21,723 nt of DNA, taken from an uncultured Christensenellaceae bacterium. GTDB lineage: Bacteria > Bacillota > Clostridia > Christensenellales > CAG-138. Where the stretch lies: NCBI GenBank assembly GCA_902475645.1, contig CABSAH010000008.1, forward strand, positions 1-21,723. The letters run 5' to 3'. The translations under genes were made by a program, and so were the position numbers. A model generated the notes under the pieces. It was not told the DNA's origin and ran no database searches. It was given only the letters and a program-made list of their open reading frames with translations. This document shows, piece after piece, positions 6,510 through 15,226 of the stretch (position 1 is the first letter of the stretch; every line of letters begins with the position of its first letter).

Positions 6510-7643
6510 ATGGATTACTATTTCAAAACGGAAAACCTGAGCGTGGGCTACAACGGAAATACGCTTATACGCGATATCAACTTGAAGCTGGAAAAGGGAA
6601 AGATACTTACGCTGATAGGCCCGAACGGTGCAGGCAAGTCCACCATACTCAAATCCATTACCCGCCAGCTTGAAACCATTCGCGGCACGGTATATATCAA
6701 CGCGCAGGAGATATCCGAATGGTCCCCCAAGGATATGGCAAAGCAGGTAGCCGTTGTTTTGACGGACAGGATACGTCCGGAGCTGATGACGTGCGCGGAG
6801 GTGGTGGCCATGGGGCGCTATCCGTATACAAACCTGTTCGGCAAGCTCACGCCAAGGGACAAGGAGGCCGTGCGGGAGGCATTGGAGCGCGTACACGCGC
6901 TTGATTTGGCGGAGCAGGATTTCACCACCCTTTCGGACGGGCAGCGGCAGCGGATAATGCTTGCAAGGGCAATATGTCAGGAGCCGGAGATTATAGTTTT
7001 AGACGAACCAACGGCATATTTGGATATACGCCATAAAATAGAGCTGCTGGATATTCTGCGCGAAATGGCGCAAAAAAAGGATATTATGGTTATAATGTCC
7101 CTGCATGAAATCGATTTGGCAATGAAGATATCCGATTATCTTCTTTGCGTGAAGGGCGATACAATCGAAGCCTTCGGCCCGCCCGAGGTTATACTTGAAA
7201 ACCGCACCATTGAGCATCTTTATGATATTAACAACGGTTCCTATAATCTTCTGTTCGGCAGCATTGAGCTGACAAAGCCGGAGGGCGCGCCGCGGGTATT
7301 TGTAGTGGCCGGCGGCGGCTATGGCATATCCTTTTACAGGGCCTTGCAAAAGCGCGAGATTCCGTTTGCAACAGGTATTCTTTTTGAAAACGATGTTGAT
7401 TGCCAGGTGGCAACGGAGCTGAGCAATCATGTTGTTGCCGCGCCCGCGTTTGAGGCAATGACGGACGAGCATTTCAGCAAAGCCTCCTCCCTGCTGCTGC
7501 AATGCAAGGCGGTGATAGATGCCGGAACGCCTGCGGGAACGTTTAATCGGCTGAATCTAAAGCTAATTGAATTGGCGGAGAATAACAACATTCCCATTCA
7601 TCGCGGCAAAAGCGCTGCGGAGGCACACTCATGGAATACATGA
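6510..7643 (+). CDS. ABC importer ATPase with an additional C-terminal domain
   Basis: ATP-hydrolysing subunit of the importer. The first 255 residues or so form a complete FecE/BtuD-type domain: Walker A GPNGAGKS (37-44), signature LSDGQ (141-145), Walker B IIVLDEP (161-167) and H-loop His199. The Q-loop position in VAVVLTDR (80-87) seems to hold Thr85 rather than Gln. Residues about 260-377 are an extra domain not present in standard FecE/BtuD proteins of about 255 residues. It begins with a hydrophobic strand and glycine turn, VFVVAGGGYG (263-272), and has alternating strand/helix segments, suggesting a Rossmann-like nucleotide- or cofactor-binding fold; its function is unknown. AGGAGG precedes the start, and the end overlaps cbiA by 13 bases, which couples import to biosynthesis. 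Confidence 0.92.
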   Translation: MDYYFKTENLSVGYNGNTLIRDINLKLEKGKILTLIGPNGAGKSTILKSITRQLETIRGTVYINAQEISEWSPKDMAKQVAVVLTDRIRPELMTCAEVVAMGRYPYTNLFGKLTPRDKEAVREALERVHALDLAEQDFTTLSDGQRQRIMLARAICQEPEIIVLDEPTAYLDIRHKIELLDILREMAQKKDIMVIMSLHEIDLAMKISDYLLCVKGDTIEAFGPPEVILENRTIEHLYDINNGSYNLLFGSIELTKPEGAPRVFVVAGGGYGISFYRALQKREIPFATGILFENDVDCQVATELSNHVVAAPAFEAMTDEHFSKASSLLLQCKAVIDAGTPAGTFNRLNLKLIELAENNNIPIHRGKSAAEAHSWNT

Positions 7644-8995
7644 TACCGAGAATCGTTCTTGCAGGGACGAACAGCGGCTGCGGCAAAACAACCGTTGCCT
7701 GCGCCATACTTCAGGCATTGGTAAACCGCAAGCTGAACGTTGGGGCATTTAAGTGCGGCCCGGATTATATCGACCCGATGTTTCACAGCCGCATCATCGG
7801 CGCCGAATGCACCAACCTTGATTTGTTTTTCTTTGATGAAAACACGCTAAAATACCTGCTTGCAAAAAACGGCGCAGGCAGGGACATAAGCGTTATAGAG
7901 GGCGTAATGGGCTTTTATGACGGCATGGGCTTAACAACGACCGCCGCAAGCACATACGAGGTTTCATTATTCACCGAAAGCCCCGCCGTGCTTGTAGTTG
8001 CCGCAAAGGGCGCATCGCTATCCATTATGGCGGTCATACAAGGCTTTTTGGATTTTTGCCCAAACAATCGTATAAAGGGCGTTATACTCAATCAATGCAC
8101 CGCGCCGACATATTCCGTGCTTGCAAGGGAAATTGAGGCGCGCTTTGCGGGAAGGGTGCAGCCGTTAGGCTTTTTGCCGACAATGCGGGAATGTTCTTTG
8201 GAAAGCCGGCATCTTGGGCTTATTACCGCGGATGAGGTACAGGGGCTGCATGAAAAGCTGAATATGCTGGCTTCGCAGGCGGAGCGGACCATTGATATAG
8301 ACGGGCTGCTGGCATTGGCAGAAAGCGCCGCTCCCGTTTGCTGCGATGAGGTCAACCTGCCAAAACAGCGGGAAACGGTTCGCATTGCCGTTGCCCGCGA
8401 CAATGCTTTTTGCTTTTATTATGAGGATAGCTTGGATGCGCTTAGGGAAATGGGTGCGGAATTGGTTCCGTTCAGCCCGCTTTCGGATAGCGAGCTGCCG
8501 CAGGATATTCAGGGGATGTATTTAGGCGGCGGCTATCCCGAGCTATATGCGCAGCGGCTTAGCGAAAACGCACCTATGCGCGCCTCCGTCAAGGCGGCTC
8601 TTGAAGGGGGCGTACCGTGTATTGCCGAATGCGGCGGCTTTATGTATCTTACCGAATCAATAGCAAGCTATCCCATGGTAGGCTTTATTCCCGGAAAAAG
8701 CTTTGATACGGGCAAGCTCACAAGGTTCGGATACATCAGCCTTAAGGCCGGGCATGATACGCTGCTCTGCACAGCCGGAGGGGAAATCCGCGGCCATGAG
8801 TTTCACCATTGGGACAGCGAAAACACGGGCGGCTCATTCACGGCCGCAAAGGCATCGGGCAAAAGCTGGAAATGCGTTCACGCAACCGAAACGCTTTATG
8901 CCGGATATCCCCACTTCCATTTTTATTCAAACCCTGACTTTGCCGTCAGCTTCTACAATGCATGCCTAAAGGAGAAGCATAAAAATGATAACTAA
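7631..8995 (+). CDS. cbiA: Cobyrinate a,c-diamide synthase
   Basis: Amidates the a and c side chains of cobyrinic acid using glutamine and ATP, a cytoplasmic step. The 454 residues match the family length. The N-terminal dethiobiotin-synthetase-like half has the P-loop GTNSGCGKTT (12-21) and KCGPDYIDPMFH (41-52). The C-terminal glutamine amidotransferase half has GGGYPELYA (299-307) and the nucleophile Cys334 in IAECGGF, with HFHFYSN near the end. The ATG at 7631 has CGGAGG 8 bases upstream and overlaps the importer ATPase gene. It is first of the corrin genes although its reaction comes late, a common arrangement in clostridial cobalamin clusters. Confidence 0.97.
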   Translation: MEYMIPRIVLAGTNSGCGKTTVACAILQALVNRKLNVGAFKCGPDYIDPMFHSRIIGAECTNLDLFFFDENTLKYLLAKNGAGRDISVIEGVMGFYDGMGLTTTAASTYEVSLFTESPAVLVVAAKGASLSIMAVIQGFLDFCPNNRIKGVILNQCTAPTYSVLAREIEARFAGRVQPLGFLPTMRECSLESRHLGLITADEVQGLHEKLNMLASQAERTIDIDGLLALAESAAPVCCDEVNLPKQRETVRIAVARDNAFCFYYEDSLDALREMGAELVPFSPLSDSELPQDIQGMYLGGGYPELYAQRLSENAPMRASVKAALEGGVPCIAECGGFMYLTESIASYPMVGFIPGKSFDTGKLTRFGYISLKAGHDTLLCTAGGEIRGHEFHHWDSENTGGSFTAAKASGKSWKCVHATETLYAGYPHFHFYSNPDFAVSFYNACLKEKHKNDN

Positions 8996-9608
8996 CATAA
9001 AGCCAACGGACATTGAAAAGCGCAGCTTTGAAATCATAACGGAGCTGCTGGGCGACAGGGTGCTTGACCCGCAAAACGAGCTTGTGATAAAAAGAGCCAT
9101 TCATACGACGGCCGATTTTGACTACGCGGATAATCTGGTATTTTCCGAAAATGCGGTGGCAAAGGGCATCGAAGCCCTGCGAAGCGGCTGCGATATTGTT
9201 ACCGATACGCAGATGGCAAAATCCGGCATCAACAAAACCATACTTGAAAAGCTTGGCGGCACAGCGCATTGCTTTATGTCCGATGCGGATGTTGCAGGCG
9301 AGGCAAAGCAGCGCGGAATAACGCGGGCATATGTATCCATGGAGCGCGCGGCAAAGCTGCCGAAGCCCTGTATATTTGCTATCGGCAACGCCCCCACGGC
9401 GCTTATTGCCCTGCACGATATGCTTGAAAAAGGCGCCATTACCCCCGCGCTGATAATCGGCGTTCCGGTAGGCTTTGTCAACGTTGTGGAAAGCAAGGAG
9501 CTGATAATCGGTTCAAACGTTCCCCATATAGTTGCAAGGGGGCGCAAGGGCGGAAGCAACGTTGCGGCGGCAATATGCAACGCGCTGCTATATCAAATTA
9601 TGCGGTGA
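8985..9608 (+). CDS. cbiC: Cobalt-precorrin-8 methylmutase
   Basis: Moves the methyl group from C-11 to C-12 to give cobyrinic acid. The 207 residues match the CbiC/CobH size. The catalytic His is seen as His40 in IKRAIHTTADFDYA. Other family blocks include TDTQMAKSGI (about 72-82) and AIGNAPTAL (about 131-139), with VGFVNVVESKE and GRKGGSNVAAAICNALL toward the end. The start lies inside the end of cbiA (11-base overlap) with an AAAGGAGAAGC ribosome binding site. No oddities are seen. Confidence 0.97.
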   Translation: MITNIKPTDIEKRSFEIITELLGDRVLDPQNELVIKRAIHTTADFDYADNLVFSENAVAKGIEALRSGCDIVTDTQMAKSGINKTILEKLGGTAHCFMSDADVAGEAKQRGITRAYVSMERAAKLPKPCIFAIGNAPTALIALHDMLEKGAITPALIIGVPVGFVNVVESKELIIGSNVPHIVARGRKGGSNVAAAICNALLYQIMR

Positions 9609-9613
9609 CGCTT

Positions 9614-10744
9614 ATGGAAGATTACATAGTAAAGGACGGGAAAAAGCTGCGTTTGGGCTATACGACAGGCTCCTGCGCCGCCGCTGCATCAAAGGCGGCT
9701 GCATGGATGCTCCTGACCGGAAAGCGCAAGGAGCGGATACAGATAGATACGCCAAAGGGTATTACGCTTAACCTTAACGTGCTGCAAATCAGCATGGAGG
9801 ACGGCGCGGTATCCTGCGCCATTGAAAAGGACAGCGGCGACGACCCCGATATAACCAAAGGCTCCCTTATATTTGCGCGAATATGCCGCACGGAAACGCC
9901 GGGGATAACCATTGAAGGCGGGCAGGGCGTGGGCCGCGTGACAAAGCGGGGCTTGGATCAGCCAATCGGCGCCGCCGCCATAAACTCCGTCCCGCGGCGG
10001 ATGATACGCGAAAACCTTGAGGAGGTATGCCGTTTGGCAGATTACCACGGCGGGCTTTCCGTCGTTATATCCGTGCCGGATGGGGAACGCCTTGCAAAAA
10101 AAACGTTTAATCCACGCTTAGGCATAGTAGGCGGCATTTCCATATTGGGTACCACCGGCATTGTGGAGCCAATGAGCGAGCAGGCTCTTGTTGACACAAT
10201 ACGGGTGGAGCTTAATCAGCGGAAGGCCAACGGCGCGGAATACGTTCTGCTCACTCCGGGCAATTACGGTTCGGAGTATATTCAAAGCGGCATGGGCATC
10301 GACCCTCAAACAGCGGTTCTAACCTCCAATTTTATAGGGGATGCGCTTGATATATGCAGGGAGCTTGGCTTTAAGGGCGCGCTGCTCATAGGCCATATAG
10401 GAAAGCTTGTAAAAATAGCGGGCGGCATGCTGAACACGCATTCAAAATACGGCGACTGCCGCATGGACATAATGGCGGCTCACGCGGGCGCTGCCGGGCT
10501 TCCCGCCGCGCAGATTGCGGAGATGCTCAACTGCGCTACCTGCGATGACGCCGTCCGCATTTTGAACGAATTCGGGCTTTGCGCGCAAACCCTAAGCAGC
10601 ATTACAGGCAGAATATCATTTATAATGGATAATAGGGTTGCGGGCGAAACGGAAACGGGCGCTATACTCTTTTCCAAGGAATACGGTCTTTTAGGCGAAA
10701 CGGAGAATGCCCGTTCGCTATTGAAACTGATTAGGGAGGAATAA
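9614..10744 (+). CDS. cbiD: Cobalt-precorrin-5B C1-methyltransferase
   Basis: Methylates C-1 of cobalt-precorrin-5B, a step specific to the anaerobic pathway. It is about 376 residues from ATG 9614. A GTG at 9605 overlapping the cbiC stop (GTGA) is an equally possible coupled start, and neither has a clear ribosome binding site. Family markers include LRLGYTTGSCAAAASKAA near the N-terminus, TPGNYGSEY, and GHIGKLVKIAGGMLNTHSKY in the centre. The protein is full length and ends 5 bases before cbiF. Confidence 0.96.
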   Translation: MEDYIVKDGKKLRLGYTTGSCAAAASKAAAWMLLTGKRKERIQIDTPKGITLNLNVLQISMEDGAVSCAIEKDSGDDPDITKGSLIFARICRTETPGITIEGGQGVGRVTKRGLDQPIGAAAINSVPRRMIRENLEEVCRLADYHGGLSVVISVPDGERLAKKTFNPRLGIVGGISILGTTGIVEPMSEQALVDTIRVELNQRKANGAEYVLLTPGNYGSEYIQSGMGIDPQTAVLTSNFIGDALDICRELGFKGALLIGHIGKLVKIAGGMLNTHSKYGDCRMDIMAAHAGAAGLPAAQIAEMLNCATCDDAVRILNEFGLCAQTLSSITGRISFIMDNRVAGETETGAILFSKEYGLLGETENARSLLKLIREE

Positions 10745-10749
10745 AACAT

Positions 10750-11505
10750 ATGGTGCATTTTGTAGGCGCGGGCAGCGGAGCGGTTGACCTGATAACGGTA
10801 AGGGGTTCCCGCCTTTTGAGCGAAGCAGACGTGGTTATATACGCCGGGTCCTTGGTCAATCCCGACCTGCTCTGCTATACAAAAGAGGGCTGCGAAATCC
10901 ACAACAGCGCCAAAATGACGCTGGAGCAGGTTATAGACGTAATAAAAAAAGCGGAGAAGGACGGAAAAACAACCGTTCGCCTCCATACGGGCGACAGCAG
11001 CATTTACGGCGCGGTGCGGGAGCAGTTCGACGCGCTGCAGGAGCTTGGCATAGAATACGATGTTTGCCCCGGCGTAAGCTCCTTCTGCGGCGCGGCAGCC
11101 TCCCTTAAAACGGAATACACCCTGCCCGACGTTAGCCAAACGGTAATTATTACGCGGACAGCGGGCCGAACCCCCGTTCCCGAGCGGGAGTCCATACGCG
11201 CCCTTGCCGCACATCAGTCCACAATGGTGCTGTTTCTAAGCACATCGCTTACGGAGCAGCTTCAAGCCGACCTTCTATCGGGCGGCTATCCCGCAAGCAC
11301 GCCCGTGGCGATAGTATACAAGGCCACTTGGCCTGAGGAGCGCATATTCCGCTGCACCGTTGAAACGCTGCATCAAACGGTAGTCTCAAACGGGCTTACC
11401 AAAACCTCGCTCATAATTGTAGGAAGCTGCATGGGGGATAAGTATCTGCGTTCCCTGCTGTATCATCCCGGCTTCACAACGGAATTCAGAGAGGCAACGG
11501 AATGA
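10750..11505 (+). CDS. cbiF: Cobalt-precorrin-4 C11-methyltransferase
   Basis: SAM-dependent uroporphyrinogen/tetrapyrrole methylase, 251 residues as expected. The family begins with VHFVGAGSGAVDLIT, then VVIYAGSLV, the SAM-site region HTGDSSIYGAVREQ and PGVSSFCGAAASL. TRTAGRTPVPERES is a CbiF/CobM-specific block that separates it from CbiH and CbiL. GGGAGGAATAAAACAT supplies the ribosome binding site. The stop overlaps the cbiG start (ATGA at 11502-11505). Confidence 0.97.
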   Translation: MVHFVGAGSGAVDLITVRGSRLLSEADVVIYAGSLVNPDLLCYTKEGCEIHNSAKMTLEQVIDVIKKAEKDGKTTVRLHTGDSSIYGAVREQFDALQELGIEYDVCPGVSSFCGAAASLKTEYTLPDVSQTVIITRTAGRTPVPERESIRALAAHQSTMVLFLSTSLTEQLQADLLSGGYPASTPVAIVYKATWPEERIFRCTVETLHQTVVSNGLTKTSLIIVGSCMGDKYLRSLLYHPGFTTEFREATE

Positions 11506-12521
11506 ACATAGCGCTGTTTGCTTACAGCCGCCGTGGCTGCCGCACCGCCCGCGCGGTAATGCAGCTTTTTATGCAGCATGATATAAAGGCATACACAATG
11601 GAGCGTTTTGCGGAAAATGGGTTCGATAATATCCCCCGCCCGTCAAGGCCCTTTTACGGCGAGCTTTTCTCTTGGGCCGACGCTATGATATTCATAGGCT
11701 CCTGCGGAATAGCCGTAAGGGAGATAGCGCCGCATGTGCGGGATAAGCAAACCGACCCTGCGGTAGTGTGCATAGATGAGCTTGGACGCTTTGTTATACC
11801 GTTGCTGTCGGGGCATATAGGCGGCGCAAATGAAATGGCATTAAAAATAGCCGCGGGGCTAAATGCCGTTCCGGTCATAACAACGGCAACCGATATAAAC
11901 AACAGATTTTCCGTGGATGCATGGGCTGCCGCGAACGGCTTTGTTATTGACGATATCCGCGGCGTTAAAGCGGTATCCTCCGCCATTTTGGAGCGGGATA
12001 TTCCCCTGTGCTGCGATTTTGCCATAACGACCATACTCCCAAACGGCATTGTATTGGGCGACAGCGGGGATGTCGGGATATGCATTTCATACAATAAAAA
12101 GCAGCCCTTTAAGCAAACGCTGCGGTTAATTCCCAAGGTATTGCATATAGGCATAGGCTGCAGAAGGGGAATTTCGGACTCCGCCATATGCGATGCGGTA
12201 AACGGGGCATTGGCACGGAACGGACTGGACATAAAAGCCGTTAAGTGCATAGCCTCCATCGATTTGAAGTCCGATGAAGAAGGGCTGCTGAAATACTGCA
12301 AGGATATCGGAATTAAGCCCGTGTTCTATTCATCTAAGGAGCTTAATGAAGTTTCGGGAGAGTTCACGCCCTCCGCATTTGTTCAAAGCGTGACAGGCGT
12401 GGATAATGTATGCGAACGGGCGGCGCTTATCGGGGCGGATAAGCTGATAGTGAAAAAGACCGCCTTAAACGGCGTAACAGTCGCAATAGCGGCGGAAAAA
12501 ACGGAGGTGTGCTTTGGGTAA
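11502..12521 (+). CDS. cbiG: Cobalt-precorrin-5A hydrolase
   Basis: Opens the delta-lactone ring of cobalt-precorrin-5A and releases the two-carbon fragment (acetaldehyde). It has 339 residues with all three usual parts. The N-terminal domain includes FIGSCGIAVREIAPHVRDKQTDPAV. The central region has PLLSGHIGGANEMA and TTATDINNRFSVD. The C-terminal CobE-like domain starts about residue 215 with LHIGIGCRRG and includes ASIDLKSDEEGL. It is joined to cbiF by ATGA and overlaps cbiH by 8 bases. Confidence 0.96.
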   Translation: MNIALFAYSRRGCRTARAVMQLFMQHDIKAYTMERFAENGFDNIPRPSRPFYGELFSWADAMIFIGSCGIAVREIAPHVRDKQTDPAVVCIDELGRFVIPLLSGHIGGANEMALKIAAGLNAVPVITTATDINNRFSVDAWAAANGFVIDDIRGVKAVSSAILERDIPLCCDFAITTILPNGIVLGDSGDVGICISYNKKQPFKQTLRLIPKVLHIGIGCRRGISDSAICDAVNGALARNGLDIKAVKCIASIDLKSDEEGLLKYCKDIGIKPVFYSSKELNEVSGEFTPSAFVQSVTGVDNVCERAALIGADKLIVKKTALNGVTVAIAAEKTEVCFG

Positions 12522-13245
12522 ACTGACGGTTGTGGGCATCGGCCCCGGCAATTATGAAAACATGACAATTAAGGCTGACCGCGCATTGCAGTCATGCGAC
12601 GTTATAATAGGCTATCATGTGTATGTGGAGCTTATAAAGGAGCGTTATTCGGACAAGGAGTTTTTGACCACGCCCATGACGCAGGAAACCAAGCGCTGCC
12701 AAATGGCCATAGATATAGCCAAGCAAGGCAAAAACGTTGCAATGGTCTGCTCCGGCGACAGCGGGATATACGGCATGGCGGCATTGATATATGAGCTTAG
12801 GGGGGAATGCTCCGTCCCCGAAATTGAGGTTATTCCCGGCCTTACTGCCGCCTGCAGCGGGGCGGCGCTGTTAGGCGCGCCCCTTACCCACGATTTTGCC
12901 GTAATATCGCTCAGCGACCGCCTTACGGAGTGGGCTAAAATAGAAAGGCGGCTGGAGGCTGCCGCGTCCGCGGATATGTCAATTGTGCTTTACAATCCTT
13001 CAAGCCGCGGCAGACCCGACCATCTCCGCAGGGCCTGCGATATATTGCTGCGCCATCTTCCCGAAAGCCGCATTTGCGGCGTAGCCCGGAATATAGGCAG
13101 GGACGGCGAGGGCAAATGCCTAATGTCCCTTGGCGAGCTTAAAGCGGCGCCTGTGGATATGTTCTGCACCGTATTTATAGGCAATGCCGCAACCATGAAT
13201 ATTTTACAGAATATGGTAACGCCGAGAGGGTATCACGATGTATAG
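12514..13245 (+). CDS. cbiH: Cobalt-precorrin-3 (factor III) C17-methyltransferase
   Basis: The ring-contracting C-17 methyltransferase of the anaerobic pathway. The 243 residues show tetrapyrrole methylase blocks: GKLTVVGIGPGNYENMT at the start, VIIGYHVYVELI, CSGDSGIYGMAALIYE and PGLTAACSGAALLGAPLTHDF, the latter typical of CbiH/CobJ. YNPSSRGRPDHL is a further CobJ/CbiH signature. The start is a TTG at 12514. GGAGGTG lies at 12504-12510, and no ATG or GTG is available in frame before the conserved first strand. There is no C-terminal ferredoxin-like extension as in some longer homologues. Confidence 0.95.
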   Translation: MGKLTVVGIGPGNYENMTIKADRALQSCDVIIGYHVYVELIKERYSDKEFLTTPMTQETKRCQMAIDIAKQGKNVAMVCSGDSGIYGMAALIYELRGECSVPEIEVIPGLTAACSGAALLGAPLTHDFAVISLSDRLTEWAKIERRLEAAASADMSIVLYNPSSRGRPDHLRRACDILLRHLPESRICGVARNIGRDGEGKCLMSLGELKAAPVDMFCTVFIGNAATMNILQNMVTPRGYHDV

Positions 13246-15226
13246 GATATGCGTTTTTGCGGGGACGACGGAGGGACGGGAAATAATCGCTTTCTTGGGC
13301 TCCCAGCCCGTTGACGTTACGGCCTGCGTTGCAACCGAATACGGCGAAACGCTGCTCCCCGCTGCGGATAATCTGACCGTTTCGGCAAGGCGGCTTCCCG
13401 TGGCGGAGATAACTCAAATGCTTTCCGATACGGCCTTTGATTTGGTAATAGACGCCACGCACCCATATGCGGCCTCCATAACGGATAGCATATATACCGC
13501 CTGCCATGCAACGAATACGGAATACCTTCGCCTTTTGCGCGAAGCGTCGGCGCTGCCCTCTGACGCCGTATATGTTCCCGATACGGATGCGGCAATAGAT
13601 TTTTTGGGCGGCACGGAGGGCAACATTCTTCTTACGACCGGAAGCAAGGAGCTTGCTAAATTCAGTAGGCTGACGGGTTTTGAGGAGCGCGTATACGCCC
13701 GCGTTCTGCCAATGGAAGCATCCCTTGACGCCTGCCGTGCAGCGGGCCTGAAGGCGGCCCACATAATTGCCATGCAGGGGCCGTTTTCTGAGGAAATGAA
13801 CCTTGCCATGCTCCGCGCCGTTTCCGCCTCATGGCTTGTAACAAAGGATGGCGGCGAGCAGGGCGGCTTTGACGCAAAGACTGCCGCGGCAAGAAAGGCG
13901 AACGCAAGAATGGTGGTAATAGGCCGCCCCGCACAGAGGGACGGAGTTTCTTACTCCAAGGCCATAGAGCTGCTGTGTGCGCGGTTCGGCTGCATCAATA
14001 AGCCCCATGTGGATATTATAGGCATCGGCCCCGGAAGCCGCGATATGATGACCAAGGAGGCTCGCCTATCCATTAAGCAGGCCGATTGCCTAATCGGAGC
14101 AAGGCGTATGCTTGAGGCTGTTGCCTCGCCCGAACAGCGAATATACAGCGCCATTGCGCCCAATGACATTGCGGATTTTATATTTGCGCATGCCGAATAC
14201 CGGCGCTTTGCCGTGGTAATGTCCGGCGACGTTGGCTTTTTCAGCGGCACAAAAAAACTGCTGCCGCTGCTTGACCCCTGCGAGGTGAACGTGCTGCCCG
14301 GTATCAGCTCGTTGGTATATCTGTGCGCACGATTGAAAACATCCTATGAAGATGTTTTTGTCACCAGCGTGCATGGACGTAGGCACGATATAGTGCCCGA
14401 TGTCCGCGCCCACAGCCGCGTATTTGCATTGGTCGGCGGAGAAAACGGCATGCGGGAGCTTTGCCGCTCCCTATCTGCTGCCGGCCTTGGCGGCGTGCAA
14501 ATCGGCATAGGGGAGCGGTTGAGCTATCCTGATGAAAAAATTACACAGGGCACGGCGGAGCAGCTTGCAAACGGCACTTACGACGCGCTAAGCGTTGCTT
14601 TGATTGAAAACGACCATACGGACGCCGTTGTTACCCACGGCCTGCCCGATTATATGTTTAAGCGCGGCGACGGCGCGGACGGCGTAATTCCCATGACAAA
14701 GAGCGAGGTACGCGCGGTATGCCTTTCAAAGCTTAGGCTTACCGAGCGTTCCGTCTGCTGGGACGTTGGAGCGGGCACGGGCTCCGTGGCGATAGAGATG
14801 GCGATGCAGGCAAAGCATGGAACGGTTTACGCCATTGAGCGAAAAAGCGAGGCGGTAAAGCTGCTGCACCTTAACAGAGAAAGCTTTTCGGCTGAAAACC
14901 TTTCGGTAATCTGCGGCTGCGCGCCCGAAGCCTGCATGGATCTGCCTGCCCCCACCCATGCGTTTATAGGGGGAAGCTCCGGCAATATGCGGGAAATTCT
15001 TTCGCTCCTGCTCAACAAAAATCCGCGCATACGCATTGTGGCAACGGCTATTTCGCTTGAATCCGTAGCTGAGCTGACGGAGTGCATGAAGGAATTTGCG
15101 TGGAGCGAAACGGAGGTAATATCCATGCAGGTTGCACGCGATAAAAAGGCCGGAGCTTATCATCTTATGACCGGACAGAACCCGATATATATTTTCACAT
15201 TGCAGGCGGGGGGCGACCAATTATGA
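13238..15226 (+). CDS. cbiJET: Triple fusion: cobalt-precorrin-6A reductase + C5-methyltransferase + C15-methyltransferase/decarboxylase
   Basis: One 662-residue reading frame with three enzymes. Residues 1-250 are CbiJ, the reductase of cobalt-precorrin-6A (ICVFAGTTEGREI at 4-16, IDATHPYAASIT at 71-82). Residues about 257-462 are CbiE, the C-5 methylase (VDIIGIGPGSRDMMT at 258-272, VVMSGDVGFFSGTKKLL, LPGISSLVYL). Residues about 466-655 are CbiT, which methylates C-15 and decarboxylates C-12 (THGLPDYMF, SAM-binding loop DVGAGTGS at 509-516, AFIGGSSGN). The domain order follows the reaction order 6A to 6B to 7 to 8. CbiE-CbiT fusions (CobL-like) are widespread; the added N-terminal CbiJ is less usual. 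The coding frame is continuous across both joints with short linkers. It overlaps cbiH by 8 bases and cbiB by ATGA. Confidence 0.95.
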   Translation: MYRICVFAGTTEGREIIAFLGSQPVDVTACVATEYGETLLPAADNLTVSARRLPVAEITQMLSDTAFDLVIDATHPYAASITDSIYTACHATNTEYLRLLREASALPSDAVYVPDTDAAIDFLGGTEGNILLTTGSKELAKFSRLTGFEERVYARVLPMEASLDACRAAGLKAAHIIAMQGPFSEEMNLAMLRAVSASWLVTKDGGEQGGFDAKTAAARKANARMVVIGRPAQRDGVSYSKAIELLCARFGCINKPHVDIIGIGPGSRDMMTKEARLSIKQADCLIGARRMLEAVASPEQRIYSAIAPNDIADFIFAHAEYRRFAVVMSGDVGFFSGTKKLLPLLDPCEVNVLPGISSLVYLCARLKTSYEDVFVTSVHGRRHDIVPDVRAHSRVFALVGGENGMRELCRSLSAAGLGGVQIGIGERLSYPDEKITQGTAEQLANGTYDALSVALIENDHTDAVVTHGLPDYMFKRGDGADGVIPMTKSEVRAVCLSKLRLTERSVCWDVGAGTGSVAIEMAMQAKHGTVYAIERKSEAVKLLHLNRESFSAENLSVICGCAPEACMDLPAPTHAFIGGSSGNMREILSLLLNKNPRIRIVATAISLESVAELTECMKEFAWSETEVISMQVARDKKAGAYHLMTGQNPIYIFTLQAGGDQL

